Source: an uncultured Clostridia bacterium (lineage in GTDB: Bacteria > Bacillota > Clostridia > Oscillospirales > CAG-382). From it: a DNA stretch of 47,805 nucleotides. The stretch is taken from assembly GCA_947630765.1 (NCBI GenBank), contig CANRIX010000016.1, positions 1 through 47,805 of the forward strand, read 5' to 3'. Below are positions 42,076 through 47,805 of this stretch, in pieces. The notes under the pieces are model-generated. The model saw only the letters and a list, made by a program, of their open reading frames with translations, was not told the DNA's origin and did not search any database. The first letter of the stretch is position 1. The number at the start of each line of letters is the position of its first letter. A program made the translations under genes and the position numbers.

Positions 42076-43491
42076 ATGGAAAAAAAGCCAATCAAGATTA
42101 CCGAAACCGTCCTGCGTGATTCTCACCAATCGCTGATCGCGACCCGAATGACGCTGGAGGAAATGCTCCCGATCCTGGAGACCATGGACCAGATCGGCTA
42201 CTATTCGCTGGAAGCATGGGGCGGGGCGACCTTCGATTCCTGCCTGCGCTTCCTCAACGAGGACCCGTGGCAGCGCCTGCGCGTCATTCGCGATAAGGTG
42301 AAGAACACCAAGCTGCAAATGCTCTTCCGCGGGCAGAATATCCTCGGCTACCGCCATTACGCGGACGACGTTGTGGAATACTTCGTGCAGAAGTCCATCG
42401 CCAACGGCATCGACATCCTGCGCATCTTCGACGCGCTCAACGACCCGCGCAACCTCCAGACCGCGATCAAGGCGACCAAGAAGGAAGGCGGGCACGTGCA
42501 GGCGGCGATCTCCTACACGACCGGCCCGGTGTTCACCAACGAATACTTCGCGAAATATGCCCAGACGCTCGAGGAAATGGGCGCGGACTCCATCTGCATC
42601 AAGGATATGTCCGGTCTGCTCAAGCCGTATGACGCGTACGACCTCGTCAAGGCGATCAAGGCGGTCGTCAAGGTCCCGGTGCAGCTGCACACGCACTACA
42701 CCGCCGGGCTCGCGTCCATGACGCTGCTGAAGGCGATCGAAGCCGGCGTGGACATCGTCGATACGGCGATCTCGCCGATGGCGATGGGCACGTCCCAGCC
42801 GCCGACGGAGCCGATGGTCGCCGCTTTACAGGGCACGCCGTTCGATACGGGGCTGGACCTGACGAAGCTGGACGCGGTCAGCAAGCATTTCAACACCCTG
42901 CGCGAGAAGTACCTCGCCACCGGGCAGCTCGACCCGAAGGTGCTCAAGGTCAACGTTAACGCCCTGCTCTATCAGGTGCCGGGCGGCATGCTCTCCAACC
43001 TGATCTCCCAGCTCAAGCAGGCGAACCAGAGCGACAAGCTGGACGCAGTGCTGGAGGAAGTGCCGCGTGTCCGTGCGGACGCGGGCTATCCGCCGCTCGT
43101 GACCCCGACGTCGCAGATCGTCGGCACGCAGGCCGTGTTCAACGTGCTGACCGGCGAGCGGTATAAGTCGGTCACGAAGGAATTCAAGGGCATGATCCGC
43201 GGGGACTACGGCAAGACGCCGCTTCCGATCGACCCGGCGTTCGTCAAGAAGATCATCGGCGACGAGCAGCAGATCACCTGCCGTCCCGCCGACCTGATCA
43301 AGCCGGAGCTGAATACCCTGCGCGAAAAACTCGGCGACAAGGCGCAGCAGGACGAGGACGTGCTGTCCTATGCGCTGTTCGAGCAGGTCGCGCTGAAGTT
43401 CTTCGAGAAGCGCGACGTCGGCAAGAAGATCGCCGAGGCGCTCTCCGACGCGGACGCGAAGTATCAGGTCAATATCCACGAAGTGCAGTAA
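42076..43491 (+). CDS. oadA: Oxaloacetate decarboxylase alpha subunit (carboxyltransferase)
   Basis: A 471-residue TIM-barrel carboxyltransferase. The metal-binding TETVLRDSHQSL is at the N-terminus, MLFRGQNILGYRHY near 79-92, the lysine of CIKDMSG near 178, and the metal His pair in LHTHYTAG near 209-216. The conserved C-terminal domain follows, but the biotinyl domain is missing because it is encoded separately upstream. It transfers carboxyl from oxaloacetate to biotin. With citrate synthase nearby it suggests metabolism around oxaloacetate and a sodium gradient. Repeat element E lies 3' of the gene in the opposite orientation. Confidence 0.94.
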   Translation: MEKKPIKITETVLRDSHQSLIATRMTLEEMLPILETMDQIGYYSLEAWGGATFDSCLRFLNEDPWQRLRVIRDKVKNTKLQMLFRGQNILGYRHYADDVVEYFVQKSIANGIDILRIFDALNDPRNLQTAIKATKKEGGHVQAAISYTTGPVFTNEYFAKYAQTLEEMGADSICIKDMSGLLKPYDAYDLVKAIKAVVKVPVQLHTHYTAGLASMTLLKAIEAGVDIVDTAISPMAMGTSQPPTEPMVAALQGTPFDTGLDLTKLDAVSKHFNTLREKYLATGQLDPKVLKVNVNALLYQVPGGMLSNLISQLKQANQSDKLDAVLEEVPRVRADAGYPPLVTPTSQIVGTQAVFNVLTGERYKSVTKEFKGMIRGDYGKTPLPIDPAFVKKIIGDEQQITCRPADLIKPELNTLREKLGDKAQQDEDVLSYALFEQVALKFFEKRDVGKKIAEALSDADAKYQVNIHEVQ

Positions 43492-43500
43492 AATTCAATG

Positions 43501-43690
43501 CAAATTTTCCCCGTAGGCGGACGTGAATCCGTCGGTGGGGTTCCTTGCGGAAAAACGGCGACGGCGGCGTCAGAAATGGCGCTGACGAAGCCGTTTTTTG
43601 ATCCTGCAAAACGGCTTGCCGTTTTTGCAGGAGAAAACAGCGGAGCAAGGCGGAGCGCACGAGGTGCGCGAAGTCGCCGGGAACGCTGTT
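43501..43690 (-). repeat. Structured intergenic element, copy E (antisense to oadA)
   Basis: Read on the minus strand: the head block GCGACTTCGCGCACC and CTCCGCCTTGCTC; an apical hairpin of unrelated sequence (TCCTGCAAAACGGC at 43602-43615 with GCCGTTTTTGCAGGA at 43618-43632); the main stem (43590-43598 with 43551-43559, GCCGTTTTT/AAAAACGGC); and the tail with CCCC/GGGG (43509-43512, 43537-43540) around GTCCGCC. Just beyond the head, 43694-43720 holds the GTGCCGA hairpin seen inside copies A and D. It is the only copy opposed to its upstream gene. Confidence 0.8.
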
Positions 43691-43789
43691 TTCAACCGTG
43701 CCGACAGGGTCGGCGCGGTTTCAAAAAACGCGTCCGTATTTTCGATTCGCTTCAATTTACACAACAAAAAAGAAAAGTTTTTGAGGATT

Positions 43790-43859
43790 TTCAAGGAACT
43801 TTTTTCAAAAAGTTCCTTGAATGGGGTGTGGGGCAAAGCCCCACGGCGCCTCCCTTTTT
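43790..43859. repeat. Double hairpin, second repeat type, upstream of mntP
   Basis: TTCAAGGAACTTTTT (43790-43804) pairs with AAAAAGTTCCTTGAA (43807-43821). GTGGGGC (43828-43834) pairs with GCCCCAC (43838-43844), then a T run ends near 43859. From memory, similar paired hairpins with GGGGTGTGGGGC are widespread between genes in Oscillospiraceae. It may act as a terminator for oadA. Confidence 0.7.
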
Positions 43860-43946
43860 CGCAAACGAAAGCGTGACGCGTTCGACCGCCGCCTGTTCTT
43901 TCCGCCCTCGCGCCCGCATAGGAATGGGAAAAGGGGGGTGAGGGCT

Positions 43947-44537
43947 TTGCGTTTCCCGTCGCTGCTGCTTCTCGCCGCGGGGCTTGCGATGGACGCGTTC
44001 GCCGCGTCGCTCTGCAAGGGGCTTGCGGTTGGTTCCCTGCGCGTGCGGCAGGCGCTCGCCGTCGGCGGGATGTTCGGGGTTTTTCAGGCGGTCATGCCGC
44101 TCGTCGGCTACTGCTTTGCCCAGACGTTCCGCTCGTGGATCGAGCAGGTGGACCATTGGGTCGCGTTCCTGCTGCTCGCGTTCCTCGGTCTGCGCATGAT
44201 CGCGGAAAGCCGCGCGAACACGCCGGAAGCGACTCCGCAGGACGGCGAAAACCGCCCGTTCGCCCTGCGTTCGCTGCTTCCGCCCGCGTTTGCGACCAGC
44301 GTGGACGCGCTGGCGGTCGGCGTGGCGTTCGCGCTGAGCGGGACCTACCGGGGGATCCTGTTCACGGTGTCGGTCATCGGGGTCGTGACGTTCGCGCTGT
44401 GCTGCGTGGGGGTGTACGTCGGGAACCTGTGCGGGATGCGCTTCCGCGCGAAGGCGGAGCTGGTCGGCGGGCTGCTGCTGCTTTTGATCGGTACGAAGAT
44501 CCTGCTTGCAGACCTCGGCGTCCTGCCGGGCGGATAA
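43947..44537 (+). CDS. mntP: Manganese efflux pump MntP
   Basis: A 196-residue membrane protein with six helices. The paired family motifs GLAMDAFAAS (about 12-21) and ATSVDALAVG (about 115-124) carry the metal-binding Asp residues. It exports Mn2+. The start is uncertain. TTG 43947 is 9 bases after AAGGGGGG, while GTG 43938 almost touches it. I saw no manganese (yybP-ykoY) riboswitch in the 450-base gap upstream. Confidence 0.88.
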   Translation: MRFPSLLLLAAGLAMDAFAASLCKGLAVGSLRVRQALAVGGMFGVFQAVMPLVGYCFAQTFRSWIEQVDHWVAFLLLAFLGLRMIAESRANTPEATPQDGENRPFALRSLLPPAFATSVDALAVGVAFALSGTYRGILFTVSVIGVVTFALCCVGVYVGNLCGMRFRAKAELVGGLLLLLIGTKILLADLGVLPGG

Positions 44538-44547
44538 TCGACAAAAA

Positions 44548-44566
44548 ATCCCCTTTTTGGGGGGAT
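44548..44566 (+). terminator. Weak hairpin after mntP
   Basis: ATCCCC (44548-44553) and GGGGAT (44561-44566) form a 6-bp stem without a proper T run, so termination here is doubtful. Confidence 0.35.
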
Positions 44567-44601
44567 AATAAGAACAAATTGTAAACTTTCGCACGACGCA
44601 C

Positions 44602-44630
44602 TTGCAAAAATCGGAAAACTGTGGTATGCT
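44602..44630 (+). promoter_or_regulatory. Sigma-A promoter for citrate synthase
   Basis: TTGCAA (44602-44607) and TATGCT (44625-44630) have a 17-bp spacer and TGG before the -10. The leader is about 95 bases. Confidence 0.82.
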
Positions 44631-44667
44631 GGACACAGAGATGGGATTTCCAATCGACCTACGGGAG

Positions 44668-44691
44668 AACGCCCCGCAGGCGTTTTTGTTT
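44668..44691 (+). promoter_or_regulatory. Attenuator-like hairpin in the citrate synthase leader
   Basis: AACGCC (44668-44673) and GGCGTT (44679-44684) form a 6-bp stem with a 5-base loop, followed by TTTTTGTTT. It is placed between the promoter and the start codon, where premature termination could regulate expression. No competing antiterminator stem is obvious. Confidence 0.4.
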
Positions 44692-44732
44692 ATTCTTGGT
44701 CCGGGGGCGGACGGAAAGGAAAGGGGAACGGA

Positions 44733-46097
44733 ATGGAAAACACGAACGGCACCCTGCTTCGCTGGGCGGCGCTCTGCGAACGGGAAGGGGTCATCGACAA
44801 GGAGCTGTATACCCGCTATCAGGTCAACCGGGGACTGCGGGATCTCAACGGCAACGGCGTTCTGACCGGGCTGACGGAGATCTCCGAGATCGTCGCGAAA
44901 ACGCCGGACGGCGAGCCCTGCGACGGGCAATTGTATTACCGGGGCTATTCCATCGAGGAATTGATCCGCGGATTCGTGCAGGAGAATCGGTTCGGGTACG
45001 AGGAGATCGTGTACCTGCTTCTGTTCGGGGAGCTGCCGGACGGGGCGGAGCTTGCGCGCTTCCGCGAGGCGCTCGCCGGGTACCTGCAGCTGCCGAACTC
45101 GTTCGTCCGGGACGTCATCATGAAGGCGCCGAGCGTGGACCTGATGAATTCCATGTCGCGTTCGGTGCTGACGCTTTACGCCTACGACGAAAATGCGAAC
45201 GACACGTCGATCCCGAACGTCCTGCGGCAGAGTCTGCAGCTGATCGCGCAGTTCCCGCAGCTTGCGCTTTACGGCTACCAGTCCTACGCCTACTATCGGC
45301 GCGGGGAGAGCAGCTTCTTCATCCACGACCCGCGTCCGGAGCTTTCCATGGCGGAAAATATCCTGCATATGCTCCGCATCGACGGGCAGTATACCCCGCT
45401 CGAGGCCCGCATCCTCGACCTCGCGCTGGTCATTCACGCCGAACACGGGGGCGGGAATAACTCGTCCTTCACGACCCACGTCGTCACGTCGTCCGGCACG
45501 GACACCTATTCGGCGATCTCCGCCGCGCTCGGGTCGCTCAAGGGGCCGAAGCACGGCGGCGCGAACGTCCAGGTCAGCCATATGTTCGAGGACATGAAAG
45601 CGTCCGTCCGCGACTGGGAGGATGAGGACGAGGTCCGCGCGTACCTGCGGAAGCTGCTGCGCAAGGAGGCGTTCGACCGTTCCGGGCTGATCTACGGCAT
45701 CGGGCACGCCATCTATTCCAAGTCCGACCCGCGTGCGCGGATCTTCAAGCGGTTCGTCGAGCAGCTCGCCGTCGAAAAGGGCGCCGAAAAGCAGTACCGC
45801 CTGTACGCGGCCGCCGAGCGGCTCGCGCCGGAGGTCATCATGGCGGAGCGAAAGATGTTCAAGGGCGTCAGCGCGAACGTGGACTTCTACAGCGGGTTTG
45901 TCTATCAGCTGCTCGGGATCCCGGAGGAGCTGTTCACCCCGCTGTTCGCGATTGCACGGGTGTCCGGGTGGTGTGCGCACCGGCTGGAGGAACTCATCAA
46001 CGGCAACAAGATCATTCGCCCCGCCTACAAGGCCGTCCTGCCCCGGCGGGTCTACCGCGGAATGGCGGAGCGGCAGCCGGTCCTTGCCGGGGAATAG
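44733..46097 (+). CDS. gltA: Citrate synthase
   Basis: A 454-residue enzyme condensing acetyl-CoA and oxaloacetate. YYRGYSIEEL is near the N-terminus, and the catalytic residues lie in the usual order: His in VIHAEHGGGNNSSF, His in IYGIGHAIYSKSDPRA and Asp in SANVDFYSG, with the C-terminal RVSGWCAHRLEE. The N-terminal 50 residues form the extension typical of clostridial citrate synthases. A methylcitrate role cannot be excluded. It begins after a GGAAAGGGG site and is coupled to the small gene 3 bases downstream. Confidence 0.93.
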   Translation: MENTNGTLLRWAALCEREGVIDKELYTRYQVNRGLRDLNGNGVLTGLTEISEIVAKTPDGEPCDGQLYYRGYSIEELIRGFVQENRFGYEEIVYLLLFGELPDGAELARFREALAGYLQLPNSFVRDVIMKAPSVDLMNSMSRSVLTLYAYDENANDTSIPNVLRQSLQLIAQFPQLALYGYQSYAYYRRGESSFFIHDPRPELSMAENILHMLRIDGQYTPLEARILDLALVIHAEHGGGNNSSFTTHVVTSSGTDTYSAISAALGSLKGPKHGGANVQVSHMFEDMKASVRDWEDEDEVRAYLRKLLRKEAFDRSGLIYGIGHAIYSKSDPRARIFKRFVEQLAVEKGAEKQYRLYAAAERLAPEVIMAERKMFKGVSANVDFYSGFVYQLLGIPEELFTPLFAIARVSGWCAHRLEELINGNKIIRPAYKAVLPRRVYRGMAERQPVLAGE

Positions 46098-46100
46098 GCG

Positions 46101-46388
46101 ATGGCGGACGCCGCATTGTCGCCGGACGCGCTCTGGGATGCGCTGCGGGAGGGGCAGCACGCGGTCTACTTCACCGCGAAGGGGCTGCCGTTCACCTATC
46201 AGGTGCGCGGGAACGAGCTGTTCGTGTCCCGCCGCGGGAAGTCCATCACCCGTGCGACCGTCGTACTGAGTTACTGCCGTGCGTGGGAGATCTGCGCTTC
46301 CGGCGGAACGGTTTCCGGCCCGAAGCAGCTCGGCACGTTCGGCGCGAGCTATCTGCTGCCGATTTTCCGGGGACTGCGTCTGGTTTGA
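46101..46388 (+). CDS. Conserved small protein of unknown function
   Basis: A 95-residue soluble protein without membrane or signal segments. Visible blocks are LPFTYQVRGNELFVSRRGKS (the basic middle), ITRATVVL and KQLGTFGASYLLPIFRGL at the C-terminus. I recall similar short proteins in Clostridia but know no function. It starts 3 bases after citrate synthase and is therefore co-translated. A terminator follows 5 bases after its stop. Confidence 0.7.
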   Translation: MADAALSPDALWDALREGQHAVYFTAKGLPFTYQVRGNELFVSRRGKSITRATVVLSYCRAWEICASGGTVSGPKQLGTFGASYLLPIFRGLRLV

Positions 46389-46392
46389 ACAC

Positions 46393-46443
46393 AAAAAAGG
46401 TGCGCTTGGAGGACGAAATGTCCTGCAAACGCACCCTTTTTTT
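46393..46443. terminator. Bidirectional terminator between the small gene and the NYN gene
   Basis: AAAAAAGGTGCG (46393-46404) pairs with CGCACCCTTTTTT (46430-46442), with an inner GGAC/GTCC helix. A and T tracts on both sides let it serve the convergent genes. Confidence 0.88.
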
Positions 46444-46454
46444 GCCGTGCGGAT

Positions 46455-47594
46455 TTACGACACGCCCGCCTTTTCCTTCTTGCGGGGGGTGGAGACGGTT
46501 TTCTTTTCGGAGAGCAGGGGCTTGAGCTTCTGGTACAGCTCGCTCGCCTTCTGGTTGCCGAACCGCTTGACGAGGGCGTTGTTCAGCCCGAGCTTGGTCT
46601 TGTACTTTTCGACGCAGCCGATGACGTAGCGCAGCTCCGGGTCGTCGGCGACCGAATCCCCCAACATCGCACGCAGTTCCGTGCGCAGCTGCGGCGAGAG
46701 CGCGACCGCGGGCTTGACCGGCTCGTCGACCGGCGCTTCGGGCGCGTCGGCGGACGCGGCTTTTGAGGCGTTCGCCGTTTTCGCGGTCTTCGCGGGCTGC
46801 ACCGTGACGCGGGGCTTGCGCGGCTCGGCGGGTTTTTCTGGTTTCGCGGGCTCCGCCGGCGCTTCGGCGGGCTTGTCCGCCTTTCGCTGCTGCCTTCCGC
46901 CGCGTGAGCGGCGGGACTGCGCGGGCTTCGGCGCTTCGGCGGCGACCGGCTCCGCAACGACGGGTTCGGCGACCGGCTCCGCGACGACCGATTCCGCAGC
47001 GACCGATTCCACAGCGACAGGCTCGGCGGCGGGTGCTTCGGCGGCGACCGGTTCGGGAACTTCGTCCGGGATCGGTTCCGAAATCGGCTCGTCGGCGGCA
47101 ACCGGGACTTCGTCCGGGATCGGCTCGGCGACCGGCTCGGCAATCGGTTCGTCGGCGGGCTCGTCCTCGGAAACCGAGAGCTCCGGCTGGGCGAGCGGAC
47201 GCACGTCGGGACGGGTCGCCTTCTGCAGGGCGTACGCCGGGTCCTTGAGGTAGGGCAGCAGACCGATGCTCAGCCCGTCGCGACGCCAGAAATTGACGAC
47301 GTATTCAAAGCCGCGGTCGTTGCTGATGATCAGGTACTGCCCGTTCGGTTCCTGCGCGATCAGGTAGCCGAGGTAGGTCACGAGCTGGAAATCCAGCGCG
47401 TTGTGACCGCCGACGGACACCTCGCGGTACTCGATCTGCGCCGTCGACGCCATCAGGCGCTGGTGCAGGTCGAAGGTGAGACGGTTTGCGTTTTCGCTGT
47501 AAAAGATGATGACCCGGTCCGACCCGGTCAGGCGGGAGATCCCGTTGAGACCGCCGGTCTTGACGTTTTCATAGTCGATCATGTAGACTGCCAT
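46455..47594 (-). CDS. NYN (PIN-like) domain protein with low-complexity linker
   Basis: A 379-residue protein. The N-terminal NYN nuclease-like domain (about 1-125) has acidic residues in YMIDYENV, ALDFQLVTYLGY and LIISNDRGFEYV, the usual metal-site positions of PIN-type RNases. A long linker (about 140-300) is built of Glu/Pro/Ala/Val and then Lys/Arg/Pro-rich repeats. A small C-terminal helical domain (about 305-365, LRTELRAMLGDS and LVKRFGNQKASELY) ends it. A role in RNA turnover is inferred from the fold only. AAGGAAGGAA lies upstream of ATG 47594 at a longish 14 bases. Confidence 0.82.
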   Translation of the reverse strand: MAVYMIDYENVKTGGLNGISRLTGSDRVIIFYSENANRLTFDLHQRLMASTAQIEYREVSVGGHNALDFQLVTYLGYLIAQEPNGQYLIISNDRGFEYVVNFWRRDGLSIGLLPYLKDPAYALQKATRPDVRPLAQPELSVSEDEPADEPIAEPVAEPIPDEVPVAADEPISEPIPDEVPEPVAAEAPAAEPVAVESVAAESVVAEPVAEPVVAEPVAAEAPKPAQSRRSRGGRQQRKADKPAEAPAEPAKPEKPAEPRKPRVTVQPAKTAKTANASKAASADAPEAPVDEPVKPAVALSPQLRTELRAMLGDSVADDPELRYVIGCVEKYKTKLGLNNALVKRFGNQKASELYQKLKPLLSEKKTVSTPRKKEKAGVS

Positions 47595-47669
47595 AAAAGG
47601 GTTCCGTTCCTTCCTTGTTTAGCGTTTTTGCGAACGACACGCGTTCGACAGCATTTTTTCACAAAGTAG

Positions 47670-47698
47670 ATTGTACCACATTTTCTCCCGTCTGTCAA
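47670..47698 (-). promoter_or_regulatory. Sigma-A promoter for the NYN gene
   Basis: On the minus strand, TTGACA (47693-47698) and TACAAT (47670-47675) have a 17-bp spacer and TGG before the -10. Confidence 0.82.
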
Positions 47699-47728
47699 GG
47701 GAATCTTTTTCCGGCAAAAATTGCGAAA

Positions 47729-47801
47729 TGTCTGTGTTACAATGATGTGTGACAAAAAGCAAAAAAAGAGTGGCGAATAGGAGAAACCTGTGGTAAGGTT
47801 A
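47729..47801. repeat. Right copy of the 73-bp terminal inverted repeat
   Basis: Exact reverse complement of 1-73. Read on the plus strand it holds TGTTACAAT, then AGGAG and a GTG at the right edge, so a gene appears to begin here and leave the window. Only four further bases follow. Confidence 0.9.
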
Positions 47802-47805
47802 AGTT

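Noticed and set aside
43690..43946. Manganese (yybP-ykoY) riboswitch upstream of mntP
   Set aside because: I could not find the conserved core. The region is occupied by repeat element E and a double hairpin.

Overview
The window is about 48 kb of GC-rich chromosomal DNA, probably from a Clostridia-type Firmicute close to Oscillospiraceae/Ruminococcaceae. The evidence is the gene content: DUF2975 with an XRE regulator, a Crh/HPr-like protein, RNase J, SecG, two membrane-linked Mur ligases, an OadG/biotin carrier/OadB/OadA sodium pump, and a CAP protein with a type I dockerin. DapF points to a diaminopimelate cell wall. Most genes have canonical sigma-A promoters with a 17-bp spacer. I saw no rRNA, tRNA, CRISPR array, transposase, integrase or phage gene. 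The window looks like core chromosome except for one AT-rich small gene and a family of intergenic repeats.

Layout. 1-4.7 kb: nusB, xseA, hslO, an SDR oxidoreductase, then a ferredoxin-type aldo/keto reductase and a tiny lipoprotein. 4.9-7.8 kb: TetR regulator, Gfo/Idh/MocA oxidoreductase, and a secreted, membrane-anchored Ser/Ala-rich protein. 7.9-13.1 kb: OmpR-type response regulator, short histidine kinase, and an ABC ATPase/FtsX-type permease pair, with a candidate direct-repeat operator between kinase and transporter. 13.1-18.5 kb: DUF4430 protein, ceramidase-like protein, HPr-like protein lacking the active-site His, ribF, a D,D-carboxypeptidase homologue that has lost its catalytic motifs, and secG. 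18.6-23.1 kb (minus strand): XRE/DUF2975 operon, RNase J, dockerin-CAP protein. 23.2-26.9 kb: alpha/beta hydrolase, membrane MurF-like ligase, D-Ala-D-Ala ligase. 27.1-31.0 kb (minus): orphan sugar-binding lipoprotein, mannonate/fructuronate-type SDR, sugar epimerase, YfbR-type HD nucleotidase. 31.1-39.5 kb: dapF, an AT-rich membrane protein, a MurE-like ligase, trmB (minus), DUF378, an ABC-F ATPase, a DUF4830 protein and an MsmK/UgpC-type sugar ABC ATPase. 39.7-43.5 kb: the sodium-pump decarboxylase operon. 43.9-47.6 kb: mntP, citrate synthase with a small partner gene, and a minus-strand NYN-domain protein.

The most unusual feature is a family of about 100-225 bp intergenic elements (six copies at five loci: 20.1, 26.9, 34.9/35.1, 37.3 and 43.5 kb). 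They usually begin at or just after a stop codon. They share conserved blocks and form stems whose paired bases change together between copies. One hairpin position is swapped between unrelated palindromes. I do not recognise this element as a named RNA or repeat family, and it is the best candidate here for something undescribed.

The two ends of the window are a 73-bp perfect inverted repeat. It carries an outward-facing -10 element, a ribosome binding site and a GTG. This looks like a duplicated gene start at which the assembly stopped, or an assembly artefact.
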